Origin: Phascolarctos cinereus
Lineage: Eukaryota; Chordata; Mammalia; Diprotodontia; Phascolarctidae
DNA length: 64,000 nt
Direction: 5' to 3'
Assembly (NCBI RefSeq): GCF_002099425.1
Contig: NW_018344126.1
Coordinates: 4,428,501 to 4,492,500 of the forward strand
The first letter of the stretch is position 1, and every line of letters starts with the position of its first letter. Of the stretch, positions 20,411-30,950 are shown piece by piece. The notes below the pieces were generated by a model that searched no databases, was not told the origin of the DNA, and saw nothing but the letters and a program-made list of their open reading frames with translations. The position numbers and the translations under genes are program-made.

Positions 20411-21489
20411 ATTGGTGATGTTTGGCTGAAGAGAACTAGTTACTCCCACTGAAATGGAAGAATAGGAAAGTTGCCCAAGTCCACTTCTGGGGAGGAACTT
20501 TGGGAGAAAGTTTTTCCTAAGTGAGCCTCATCCCCCTAACGCTACTGACTCCTTTGTGCCCAAGGGAATCCAAGATGATTTCCATTCATGTAGCTTAATC
20601 ATTTCCTTGCTTTTAAAGAGTAAGTGTAATAAGTAAGTCTCAATCATCTAGTTTCTTTCTCTGTGTCTGTATCTCTGCCTCTTTCTTTGTTTCTCTCTTT
20701 CTCTGTTTCTGACCATAAGCTCCTTCCCAAGTACCCCTTGAGCATATGAAATACATACATGCAAATAATGCTTTGGATTAACTAATGTTTCTTCAAACAG
20801 ACTTTTAGAGACCAGGTGAATAGCAAGGTAAAATACAAACTTTAAGGAAAAAGAGATAGCTTTAGAATGGCTATACACTTGCCCCAGGAGGAAGAAGGGA
20901 CAAGGAGAAAAGAAGAGAAGAGGAAAAAGCAGACAGGAGAAAAGCCTGTCACAGTCTCATTCCAAATGGCCCTACATCTCACTCATCCCTGATTTGTTAG
21001 TGGAAGCCATAGTGTAGCAACAACAGTAGTGGTGTGTTCTAGACATTCTCTTTTCTCTCTCTGGGTGGTATCATGGAGAAGCTGAAAATCACATAGCCTC
21101 CAATCATCACAAGGCTGAAGCTTGGACATGGAAAAGGTGGCTTCTGGGTTGGGAGATGGGGTGGTGATGGCCCTCTTACTTTAACATACTGTTTATCAGA
21201 GCTGTGATTTCTCCTGCTTATTATGGTGGCGGCCTGTTTTCAGACTCTTGCCTACTTCTCAGTGCTTTTGTACACACCTCACGTCTTGTGACATTTCAGC
21301 CACCTCCTCTTCACCCTCACCCCTACCCTCTGGGCTATAAGGAGAGAGACTTACTTCAGGTATAGTTAGTTTCAGCCTTATGGCTTCCAGGGATTTAGGT
21401 AGACAGGCATTGGAGACTTCAAATTCTCCATCAGACGACAGTCCCTGATGCCCAGCTATCGAGGTATATGCCTAGTAGTTTGATCTTAA
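20411..21489. other. Single-copy-looking DNA with a TCTC/TGTCT-rich patch
   Basis: 20650-20710 is pyrimidine-rich ('tctctgtgtctgtatctctg'). 20880-20945 is purine-rich. The rest shows no named repeat and no supported exon. Confidence 0.4.
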
Positions 21490-22095
21490 GACAAAAGGTC
21501 GTCAAAATAGCTTTAGTAACTTTTGGGGAGCATAGCCCAAGTTGCTTTGCAGAATGGTTGGATCAATTCATAGCTCCACCAATTATACATTAGTGTGCCT
21601 GTCTTTCTAATACCCTTCATACACTGATTATTTCCATCTTTGTTACCCTTTGCGATTTTCTGGGTGTAAAGTGAAACTGAGTTGTCTTGATATGTACTTC
21701 TTTTGTTATTAACCATGTACAGCAATCTTCTATATGATTGTGATTAATTTGCAGTTCTTTTGAGAACTATTTAGTAATATCCTTTGACCACTTATCCATT
21801 GGGAATGAATAGCCTTAAATATTTGTATTAATTCCCTGTATATCTTGGATATTACACCCTTATCTGAGATATTTGATGCAAAGATTTCCCCCCATTGACA
21901 AACTCCCTTTGTAGCCTTTGTATTGATTCTAGTCATGCAGAAGCTTTTCACTTTCAAGTAATCAAAATTATTTATTTTATCTCATGAGATTGTCTCTCTA
22001 TTATGCGTCAGCTAAGAATTCTTTTCCTAGGCGTAACTCTGAAAGATATCTGATTTTAATATTTTTATGGTGTGACCTTTAATATTCATGTTGCA
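21490..22095 (-). mobile_element. LINE-1 ORF2 region
   Basis: In reverse: 'gcagaatggttggatcaatt', 'tgggtgtaaagtgaaactga', 'aatatcctttgaccacttat', 'catgcagaagcttttcactt' and 'tttttatggtgtgaccttta' track the last ~600 bases of L1 ORF2. Several short minus frames are pieces of it. Confidence 0.8.
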
Positions 22096-22117
22096 GAGAC
22101 TTGATTCAATTTCTCTT

Positions 22118-22515
22118 TTAAAAATAAATTTTATTGACATATCTTCTTTTTGCATTGTCTGAATTTCCTTCTGGATCCCTTCTCCCCTTCTCAGATAGTC
22201 ATCCTTTATAACAAAGATACTTTTTAAAAAGACAAAAGAAAAATAGAAAGACAAGAAATAAAGTTCAGCAAAACTTATCAATACATTGAACAAACCTGAT
22301 GTTATGTTGTGTTCCACACCTGGGACACCCCTCTCCCCCCATCTCTACAAAGGAATGGGGAGGTGTCTTCTCATATCTTTTCTTTAAGCCTTAGCTTGTT
22401 CTTTGTAATTTTGAGGCTTTCATTTTTGGTTGTTTTGCTATTGTTCTTTGAACTGACATTTTTGTAGTCATTATGTACATTGTTGTCTTGGTTCTTCTTA
22501 CTTCAGGAGTTTTTT
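22118..22515 (-). mobile_element. LINE-1 3' UTR, separate copy
   Basis: 'aaagttcagcaaaacttatc' and 'acaaaggaatggggaggtgt' are the L1 3' UTR blocks also seen at 45140-45240. 'tgtacattgttgtcttggtt' precedes the late ORF2. It starts with the complement of an A-rich tail, so it is an independent insertion next to the ORF2 piece. Confidence 0.65.
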
Positions 22516-22529
22516 CAGTTTCAATTTCC

Positions 22530-22865
22530 CAAGGATTTAGTAAATGCCTACCATGTGGCAGGCACTGTGCTGGGGGAGGGGGATAAAAAGACAAAAATGA
22601 AAACAGATTCTGCCAACAAGGTACTTCCTTTTTGTTGGAGAGAACAACATAGCTAAGTAAATACAAAACATTTAACATAAATATGAAATAATCAGGGATG
22701 GGATACTAACAGTTTAGTGGATCAGAAAAGCGGTGACATGAGTTGAGCCTTGAAGGTACGTAGGAATTCTAAAGAGACAGAGCTAGGATATTCTAGGCAT
22801 GAGGGACGGTTTGTTCAAAGATGTGGAGGTAAAAGACAGAATGTCCCATCTGGGGAACAGTGAAT
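22530..22865 (-). mobile_element. L2 LINE 3' end
   Basis: 'aaatgcctaccatgtggcag', 'gagttgagccttgaaggtac' and 'gagctaggatattctaggca' follow L2 in reverse. Confidence 0.65.
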
Positions 22866-23029
22866 AGGTTACTTTCCCCAGGTAATATACTTGCATTTTA
22901 ATAGAGGCTTTCAACACCAAACTAATGGTAGGGATTTTGAGCATCACGTCAGGCCAGTGTTGGAGAATTTTTTGAGTGGAAAGGGGAACACTTTTAGTGA
23001 CCTTGAAACTATACTTTATATGGAATTAT

Positions 23030-23215
23030 TGAATTTTCAGAATTGAGATCTGAAAAAGAGCATAGAGAGATCTAATCTAATCTGCCATTTTACTAAGGAA
23101 GAAATCAACTTAGAGTGCTTATAATGTTATGACAGAGGGAGCTAATGTTAGAGCCAGAAGTAGGATGCAGGTGTCCTTCGTCCTAGTTCAGTGCCCCTTT
23201 TCTTAATATCTCCCT
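23030..23215 (-). mobile_element. MIR-type SINE with CR1-like tail (diverged)
   Basis: 'tttcagaattgagatctgaa' then 'gccattttactaaggaagaa' and 'ttcgtcctagttcagtgccc' run as the tail, core and head in reverse. Weak. Confidence 0.45.
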
Positions 23216-23239
23216 CCATGTATCAACATCAAGATGGCT

Positions 23240-24690
23240 GCCTGCTCCCCCTACAGGAAGGCAAGTCGTGGTTGAGATGAGAAAACTTCTGTATTTTCTT
23301 GGGTGCACTGTTGGCCTCTATGTCCCACTGTCAGACATTTCCTCTGACCTCTTTTGTTCTGCATTAGAGGTTATTTTTTCAACAGCCATGGTGACTCCAT
23401 GGCAGGCAGCCCAGCAGAGCAGTATCTGCTCTATTCTCTGGTTGCTCCCTGATGTATTCCTAGCGCACTGGAGAATCGTGGCATGAACAAATCAGGAAAG
23501 ACTCTTCTTCCTATCAAATGACTGGCATTATCCTAGAGCCAATGGAGGAAACTAAGCCAATTTGTAACACTGACTTTCTCATACAGAAGGGCTTTTTATA
23601 CTCAAGGCAAATTTTTTTGCTTACTGCAGACCACAATGGACCTGAAATGGAGATTGTAGGAACACTCAGAACTTTTAGTCTATCATTTTATTCAGCAAAA
23701 GCATGCATGAAGCCTTGCTCTTGCTCTTGGGAAGCATTAAAAAAATTAAATGTTATGCTCTATTGTCTTGCATCTATGTATAATTAAGGATCTCTTTTAC
23801 CATCCAAGATAATTTTGAGTTTAGGAAGCATAAATATTGCCACTCTGTTGCCAATGTGCTAAATTCATGTTTTAATAAATGGAATTTACACTGCCTGGTT
23901 CTTGTAAAAAATAGGGAGCATAAACATATGCTTTCCAGGAAAAGAAGTCATTCGGCTTGCTTTCATCTGAGCTAAAATATGATCTTTTCCCCTGCAAAAG
24001 AGAAACAACCAGAGTTGGACTGTGTTCAGCACTACTCAGTGCTCCTGTGAACAGCTGAAAGCAAAGGGCTGAAAAGAAATTCAGACGCTTTACCCAGTGT
24101 GGTATTCAACGTCCAGTGCTCTGAGAAAAGGACTCCAGGGGGGCTCTCACCCTTTAGGGGACATGGCTGGATACATAGATTGTTCATCCTTGAATAGGCT
24201 CCGGAACTGATGGCTGTCTTTTGAAGCTACTTCCTTATTTCTTTAGTTGCTAAGTCCAAAACATGTTGAATGCTTCAACTTTTGGTTGTGTGTTGGGCAT
24301 TTTCGTCAGAAGAACTTGAATATTGCCCTGGAAAAATCTATTAAAAATAAAAGAACAATTGAATAATAAATAAATAATAAATAATAAATAAAAATGTTGT
24401 TGAATAACAATAGAAGAAAGGACCTTGATTTTGGAATCTCTCATAGGAACCAATGGTACAGGGCTTCTTTCTCTTCCCTTCTTCGTTCAGAATTGAGGCA
24501 GGTGTGTCTTGCTTTAAAAAACGGATGTATTCCTAAAAAAAGAATTTAGTTTGAATTATGAGTAGAATCATATTTTAAATGCATGAAATAACTTGTTTAG
24601 AGGAGTTTGATGGTATATCTTTTATAAGATGATCACTGTTTCACAATAAGTATTTGATGGTCATCATTATCATACTTATCACCTAGAAGG
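23240..24690. other. Repeat-poor block, possible constrained non-coding DNA
   Basis: No named interspersed repeat over about 1.4 kb apart from an (AATAA)n patch at 24340-24400. Plus frames at 23268-23486 and 23518-23787 (72 and 89 codons) lack domains. 23940-24120 keeps unique, moderately GC-rich sequence. Coding potential is unsupported. Confidence 0.35.
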
Positions 24691-24895
24691 TAATATGATA
24701 TAGAGAAAAGAGGCCTGATTCTGAAGTCAAAGGGTCTGAGTTCAAATATTGATTCTAATGCTTACTACCTATGTGACCTTGGGAAAGTCATGGGAACTCC
24801 TTGGGCCTCTGTTTCCTCATCTGTAAAAAGGTGGGTGGTGAACTAGATTGCCTCTGAGGTCCTCTCTAGCTCTCAACATGTGATTCCTATAATCT
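24691..24895 (+). mobile_element. MIR-type SINE with CR1-like tail
   Basis: 'ctacctatgtgaccttggga', 'ctgtttcctcatctgtaaaa' and 'tgcctctgaggtcctctcta' appear in order. Confidence 0.75.
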
Positions 24896-25584
24896 CTTTC
24901 TGCTTTAAATCCAAGGATGTTTTGTAGTTCAGATTTTTGTATTTTGGGTTTGCTTAAAGGGGGTTGCTCCTGTGTGTGGCATAATAACCTACTTTAGCAC
25001 AAGAGATCATAATATGGACTCATATCTGAATCATCAGTAAGATGCTTGGTGCTTTTGTCCCAGATGCACCAGGTGTTTCTTCTCGGGGTGGAGAGGTTTC
25101 TGGTGGCTGGTTTCCAGAAAAGAGCGGGTTTGGTGAGTGTTGATGATACAGACTGAGGCACATCCTTGAATAGGGATTTTCTGACTCCTCCCCTCTTCCA
25201 GGAAACTTTCCTCCAATCAGTGGGTGATACTTTGCTCCTGTTGCTGGCTAAAGGTCAATATTGGGGAAGATCCAGGTGCAGGGTGATTTTCATAGCTGCA
25301 AATGTGAAGAAATTAGGTGCTTCCCCCCCCCCCCCATCATAGGTCTTATAAGTCTCCTGCTCTTAGAAATGAAAGGAAGGCATGAAAAATGAAGGAAAAT
25401 TAAATAGAATTTGTGGAAGTCAGGAAATTGCTATAATTACTCTATAAATATTATATTGTACTCTTAAGATTGGTTTCAAATTAGTATTCTGAGATCCTAT
25501 AGGAAAGAGAGGTTGTGGTAAGCCTCTTTTCTTGACAGGGGGCATGGAAGCAAGGAACATCATGAAATAATTAATTTGTGAGAT
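24896..25584. other. Unassigned spacer with poly-C tract
   Basis: Contains an uninterrupted C run at about 25322-25335. The minus frame 25034-25216 shows nothing recognisable. Confidence 0.4.
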
Positions 25585-25800
25585 CAAGAGTTCATAGAAT
25601 CATAGCTTTAGGTCTAGAAGGAACCTTGAAACTATTGAATCCAATCCCTGAATTTTATATTTATGAGGAAACTGAGACACAGAGAAATTAACAGTTGCTT
25701 ACGATTATACAGGTAGTAAGTATCTGAGTTGGAATTTAAACCCTCATCTTCCTAATTCCAAGTCTCATGCTCCATCTACTATAATATGCTACCTCCACTC
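25585..25800 (-). mobile_element. MIR-type SINE with CR1-like tail
   Basis: 'catagaatcatagctttagg' (tail), 'ttatgaggaaactgagacac' (core) and 'tgctccatctactataatat' (head) in reverse. The same arrangement recurs at 31770, 33215, 47495 and 55395. Confidence 0.7.
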
Positions 25801-26202
25801 TACCACTCTATGTCCAGAAAAATTCATTTATGTGAAGAGAAAAGAGACTTAAATACCTGTGCACTAAACTTCTGTGTTATTTTGGCTTATGGTTGTACAA
25901 GAACTTTAACTTCACTGTGACAGACCTTTTTAATTTGCCTTTTAGGTTGCCCTGGGTACCATTTTGTCAAACAGCATCCCTTAGATTCCTTAGTTTTCAA
26001 GGTTCTATTTGTTCCCTCTGAAAATCAGTAAAGACTACAGTCCTTACTTCTGGACAAAACAAATCTAATTCTTTTGATCAGGGGAAGAAGGCAAAAATTT
26101 AGCACATGACCCTAGCCCAATACGTTCCAAGGAGTATCCCTCCAGTTCACATAATTTATACAAGCTATTATTTATTTATTTCTCTATGTTAATTAATTTT
26201 AT
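25801..26202. other. Unassigned spacer
   Basis: AT-rich, with no gene or clear repeat. Confidence 0.4.
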
Positions 26203-26384
26203 TTGTTGGTGTGTCATGAATCCCTTTGGATATCTTGGAAAGCCTATGGACCTGTTCTTAGAATAGTGTTTTCAAATTCATAAAATAAAACACATGATTA
26301 CAAAGAAAACCAATTACATTGAAATAGTTATCAAACTATTTTTAAAAAAGCAAGTTCACAGGCTTTAGGTTAAGAACTCCCGAT
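26203..26384 (-). mobile_element. Non-autonomous hAT-like DNA transposon
   Basis: 'gtcatgaatccctttggata', 'agcctatggacctgttctta', 'aaaccaattacattgaaata' and the end 'ggttaagaactcccg' match an old mammalian element whose termini read 'caggggttcttaacct'. The same family lies on the plus strand at 30567. The Repbase name is not recalled with certainty. Confidence 0.6.
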
Positions 26385-26554
26385 CTATAGAGGGATGACA
26401 GGCAGAAGAGGAAAGAGCAGAATTGGTACAGAAACAGGAAAAGATCTTCTCTTTTTTATTGGCTTTAAGAGAGGTGCTCTAGAAATATGCTGTGTCTCCA
26501 GATGTTAATTATCTGGGATATAGATCTGAGAGTGATGGCTAAAGGATGCCCTCC
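26385..26554. other. Unassigned spacer
   Basis: Short purine-rich and AT-rich sequence. Nothing recognised. Confidence 0.35.
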
Positions 26555-26904
26555 CAGTGATAGCTTATGTTTATATAGCACATTAACCTTTACAAAGCTT
26601 TTTTGTCACCGTAACCATGGAAGGTGTGTGGTACAAAGCTTATTATCCCAATCTTAGAATTAGGGAAACTGAGCCTCAAAATGATTGAGTGACTTCCTTT
26701 ATACCTAATTAGTGGCTTGAACTCAGGTCCTGAAGTCCCATGTAATTTTCTTTTAAATAATTTTTATTTTCAGCCCCCAAGTTCTCTCCTTCCCTCTACC
26801 CCTCCCCCACCCACTGAGAAGGCAAGAAATACAATACTCATTTTATATATATGAATTAATGAAAAACATATTAGCCATGCAATGTGATTTCTAATACACT
26901 GGAC
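26555..26904 (-). mobile_element. MIR SINE interrupted by a LINE-1 3' fragment
   Basis: 26555-26738 is a reverse MIR ('tttatatagcacattaacct', 'ttagggaaactgagcctcaa', 'ttgaactcaggtcctgaagt'). 26739-26880 is an L1 3' end ('ccactgagaaggcaagaaat'). The SINE head seems to resume after it. The imperfect repeat 'catgtaattt' / 'catgcaatgtgattt' may be the target duplication. Confidence 0.6.
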
Positions 26905-27102
26905 CAATGCTGTCAAACTCAAAAGGGGCCACTCATTCATCCATAAGGATCCCAGTGGACCGCATATTGACTTAATTTTAAAATGTACTATTCTCTATGT
27001 TTTAATGTATTTTTATATGTTTTGTTAAATATTTCCCCATTACATTTTAATCTGGTTTGGGCTGCACTCAGGAGTGTTGCAGCCGTGTGTTTGATATTTC
27101 TG
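26905..27102 (+). mobile_element. hAT-type MITE, copy B
   Basis: 198 bases from 'caatgctgtcaaac' to 'gtttgatatttctg', with inverted termini. Flanked by cactggac (26897-26904) and tacttgac (27103-27110), 6 of 8 identical. The centre 'tttgttaaatatttcc' and 'acattttaatctggttt' match copy A at 1882-2055. Confidence 0.65.
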
Positions 27103-27282
27103 TACTTGACTCTTTCTCACTACACACCTGGGTGCCTGGTGACTGCTGAGTAAGAATGCCCTTACTGGATTATTGGAATTGAGGTGGTAAATCAAAGGCT
27201 CTTGCTTGAGCCTGCTTGAGACACAGCCTACTTCAGTGATAAGGAAGAAGGCTCAGGAAAATCTGGGAGTAGAATTTCCTAG

Positions 27283-27515
27283 GGCAGCTGGGTGGAGAGA
27301 CTGTGGGGCCTGAGGTCACAAAGACCTGAGTTCAAATCCAGCCTCAGATACAAGGTGGGTGATCCTGGGCAAGTCACTTAACCCTTTGCCTTATTTTCCT
27401 CATCTGTAAAATGAGCTGGAGAAGGAAATGGCAAACCATTTCAGTATCTTTGCTAAGAAAACCCCAAACAGAGTCATGAAGAGTACAACAAGACTGAAAA
27501 TAACTGAACAACTGC
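27283..27515 (+). mobile_element. MAR1-type marsupial SINE, near full length
   Basis: Head 'gggcagctgggtggagagac', B-box-like 'gacctgagttcaaatccagc', core 'atcctgggcaagtcacttaa', then the marsupial 3' part 'gagctggagaaggaaatggc' and 'ctgaaaataactgaacaac'. The 27111-27282 spacer before it is unassigned. Confidence 0.85.
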
Positions 27516-27679
27516 AAAGAGCTTCTAAAGTCACACTTGGCTCTATAAATGCCATCTAGAACCCAGAATTCCCTGAGAGAGGAAAAAGGAAACCAAGGCA
27601 GGGAATTTCTGCCTCTCAGTCATTGGGTCATAACATTTTCTAAATTCAATGAAAGCAAAAAGATGATGGAATTTTTCTA

Positions 27680-27735
27680 TGATTATTTAGTACTTTGCTG
27701 TTCACATAGTAGGTGCTCAATAAATGTTGATTTGA
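27680..27735 (+). mobile_element. MIR/L2 terminal fragment
   Basis: 'cacatagtaggtgctcaata' plus 'aatgttgatttga' is the shared MIR/L2 terminus. Confidence 0.55.
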
Positions 27736-27947
27736 ACTAAATTATTTCTTTTGTGACATCTTCAAACCCATCTTGACTCTAATTAGAGATCTCATCCTAA
27801 AAACAATGCTTTCAAAAGAAACTCAATTAGGGCATGGGAGAGACAATGTGTTATGCCACTAAATAAGTGGTTGCAGCCCCCTGTAGACAAGGGAAAAGCC
27901 TGCCAGCCTGCTATGGGGCTACCTGGAGGCAACACATTCAGGGTGTC

Positions 27948-28000
27948 CCAAAAGTGTTGGTGCAGCTTTAAGCTCTAAGAACTTAAATAATAAAGATGAT
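27948..28000 (+). mobile_element. Mariner-like terminal inverted repeat (half element)
   Basis: 'cagggtgtcccaaaagtgtt' followed by 'ggtgcagctttaagct' resembles a mariner-type MITE end. I find no matching inverted end downstream, so only one terminus is present. Confidence 0.4.
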
Positions 28001-28199
28001 AATTAAATAAGCTCTTAGTAGCTATTTTGTACCATATAGAGGGCAAAGCAGAGATTCTGAGTTATTGTCTATTAGCCAGGTCCTTTCTACCTCAGAGGCA
28101 GAGAGGTTTGTTTTGGGAAGAGAAATATAGGGGGAGATCTTTGGTTTTTTCTTTTTGGCTTTTTCTGTATATTTTTGTTTTCTTCTGTGTTGTGTGTTG

Positions 28200-28462
28200 G
28201 GACAGCTAGATGGTATGGTAGAGGGAGCACTGGGTCTGAAGTCAGGAAGGGCTGAGTTCAATACAGCCTCAGATATTTACTAGCTGTGTGACCTTGGGCA
28301 AGTCACTTAACTTCTTTTTGCCTCAGTTTCCTTAACTGTAAAATGGGGATAATAATAGCACCTACCTCTGAAGGCTGCAAGGAAAAACAGCACAGAATCT
28401 GACCCATAGTGGGCACCATGTAAATGCTAGCTATTATTATTATTACTATTATTGGTGGACAA
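28200..28462 (+). mobile_element. MIR/THER CORE-SINE, full length
   Basis: 'gggacagctagatggtatgg' head, 'ctagctgtgtgaccttgggc' core, 'aaatggggataataatagca', then the 'gctagctattattatta' terminus. Confidence 0.9.
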
Positions 28463-29050
28463 TCTTATGTACCAGATTGTGCTACAATCTACATGAGGTC
28501 TTGGGCACAGAGAATACTGAAGCATTTGGTCAGTGATGGCTGTGGAACAAGGTCACTGAAGGCTGATTTGTCTATCTCCTGAGTCCTTTCCTATTTTCTT
28601 AGGTGAGCTTGTATCAGAGATCAAAGAAACCTGCAATAAAGGAGAATATCACTAAAGGGGTAAAAAAGAAACAGTACTTTGATGAATGAAACCCCAGTAG
28701 TCCTTTTGCTCAGGGATCAGAATTTTAAAAGAGAGAATATGATCAATAGGATGCATATCTTATTCTTAGCTTTACAAGCTATATCATCTCATTGTATGTG
28801 TTGGTATCTAACATGTGTGAAATAATGTGAGCTTGTGTGGTCAAGAAGAGAGTCTTATGCCCTCCATAGTCCTTTTCTCGTCAGTGTTTGGACTCTTAAG
28901 GTTTTGTCAGATGTTGTCCTGACCTGTAAAAGAGATTACTCTATCAGTATTTGGGAAACTCTCCCCCTGTGTCCAAACCAGGTGAAGACCCAAACATCCA
29001 CCCACACGTTCCACCCACATATGGAGACCATGTCAGGGCATGGCTCCTGA
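28463..29050. other. Unassigned DNA with a weak exon-like acceptor
   Basis: A good pyrimidine tract and AG at 28581-28602 precede a frame open for only 28 codons, with a poor donor. Not taken as an exon. No repeat recognised. Confidence 0.3.
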
Positions 29051-30560
29051 GAGGTGTGGCCTCACAATGAATGGAGGGGAGGGGTCAAGCGGCCAAGCAT
29101 CTGGTTGAGTTTCACCATTGCCAAAAGCAATGCAGAATTTCAGGGCCTCCCTGTAAGATAAAAATTACAGGGCTCTCTCCCCACAGCATGTGCCTTTGCT
29201 TATGGTTAATTCCAGTTTATTAGGGGAGTAGCAAGAACATGTGAAAGACGCCTTGGAAGCACTCCACGGTACAGCCCTGACTCCTAATAAAATGGTCTGT
29301 CCTCACCATTCGCTGGCACAGATTTCGATAATACATCAGCTCAAAGAGGCAGGAACAGGCTACTTGGCAGTTTCTCAGCATTCACTTCATTTGCTGTGGC
29401 TTGAGCCCCAGCGTTGACTCCCCATAGAGCTGACTGGCTTGTACAGTCAGAGGCCTGGGCTTGGAGAGAGCAAGGACTTTTGTGTTTGTTAGATTGAGCT
29501 GGGGGATGGGGAGTGGGGAGTGGGGGAGTGGAGGAGGGGAACTTGGTGGACAGACCAAGTTAACAATCAACACACAGTCGAAAAAAGTCTCTCTTGCCAA
29601 GAACACTCACTCTGAGGCTGCCAAATGATACTGATTGAAGAGTTGCTGTCTGAGCTGGGAGCAAGTATTCACTGAAACAATGAGCTCAATTAAACATAAG
29701 ATTTTTTAAAGGACTTGTGTTATAGTAGAGAATGCTGTGTCACATGACTCCATGTGCTCTCGAATATCCATGATTTATGATGCATTAGCTCACCCTTATG
29801 TCACATCATGAGAGATGGCAATTTTATGCTATCAGCTTTACAGATTTTTTTCGTGTTCTATCCTCCTTCCTCCTTCCCTCCCCCACTCCCAGCCTTATCT
29901 GGACAATTGCACGAATAAATACTTGAAGTCTTGGATTTCAGTAAGCGTCCCAGTCATGTCAACACCTGAAGTTCATCAATGTGGCTATACACGATTCCTC
30001 CCCTCTTAAATCTGTCATTGCAACGTCCAAAGGATTGAGTTGTCCCGTTAAGCTAATGAAAGGTGTTTGGTAATCCTGGTTTATTGTGACTTGGATTCAT
30101 GACTCTGAGTTCCACTCGTCCTTGAAATAATCCTGCAGTTCTTTCTTTACAAACCAGATTGTAAATGGCGCCTACTATAAAATGTGATGTTTAGGCTCCT
30201 GTGCTGAAAAGACAATATCCTTTCAGTGGATAGAGCAATGGATGAACAATGACCCAAGCTGCATTTGCCTCTTGTTTTTGGCACTGACTCCTTGTTTCCT
30301 AGTTACTTCTTAACCATCTTATGTCCTAGCTTCCAGATGTGTGGATAAGCAATATGCTGTAGAAAACTCCTACAAAGTTTCAGTTAATAGCATTTTTGTA
30401 CACAATTCTTGGAAATCTTCAGGTTCCAACTGTCTGCTCAATTGGCATTTGTTTCTAAAATTTCCAATTACTTTTCCATTGACTTTTTCAACACTTCAGA
30501 GATCTGCGATTTTACCAGTCACACTACCTCCACCAATGCAAATTGCAAGTGCTCTGTGAT
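29051..30560. other. Repeat-poor block with retained CpGs
   Basis: About 1.5 kb with no named transposon. CpG-containing unique stretches occur at 29085-29300 ('gtcaagcggccaagcatc', 'gaaagacgccttgg'). There is a G-rich tract at 29498-29540 and TAAT-containing segments around 30050. Candidate constrained non-coding DNA; no exon is supported. Confidence 0.35.
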
Positions 30561-30619
30561 TTAGTGCAGGGGTTCTTAACCTGTGGTCCATGAACTGAAA
30601 ATCTATGTATCTATGTATG

Positions 30620-30676
30620 TATCTATCCATCCATCCATCCATCCATCCATCCATCCATCCATCCATCCATCCATCC

Positions 30677-30741
<65 letters not shown>
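30620..30741. repeat. Compound (ATCC)n(ATCT)n microsatellite
   Basis: About 14 ATCC units followed by about 16 ATCT units. It gives repetitive frames on both strands ('IHPSIHPS', 'YLSIYLSI') that are not genes. Confidence 0.95.
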
Positions 30742-30742
<1 letters not shown>

Positions 30743-30797
30743 ATTTCAAGATAGTTGGTTTCCTTGAAATCCTATGTATTTAAAACCAATGTTCTAG

Positions 30798-30919
30798 CAA
30801 GGCTGGGGAAACTTTTATTAAGGGGTTTTGTTCTGTGAAGTTTGGATTCAGTCAAAGGGCCACACTTGAGTACCTAGAGAGCCACTTGTGGCCTCAAGGC
30901 TGAAGGTTCCCAACCCCTG
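30798..30919. mobile_element. Short palindromic DNA-transposon-like element
   Basis: 'ggctggggaaacttttatta' at one end mirrors 'aaggttcccaacccctg' at the other. Internally 'gattcagtcaaagggccaca' and 'gagagccacttgtggcctca' match an old mammalian MITE I remember but cannot name. Exact borders and target duplication are ambiguous. Confidence 0.5.
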
Positions 30920-30950
30920 CAAGGAGTCTAAAGATTTCATCAGACTAATG

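Larger units (their letters stand above)
30567..30950 (+). mobile_element. hAT-like transposon carrying a microsatellite and a second MITE
   Basis: Starts 'caggggttcttaacctgtgg'. 'agttggtttccttgaaatcc' near 30753 and 'aaagatttcatcagactaat' near 30931 are internal blocks of the family also seen at 26203. The copy is expanded by a tetranucleotide array (30620-30741), split by another palindromic element near 30798-30919, and cut on the right by an L1. Confidence 0.6.

Noticed and set aside
28603-28690. Second exon-like segment after 'cctattttcttag'
   Set aside because: Good acceptor, but the frame stops after 28 codons and the only donor ('ggg|gtaaaa') is weak.
30496-30783. IHPS/YLSI and MDGW repeat proteins
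   Set aside because: Translations of the (ATCC)n(ATCT)n array.
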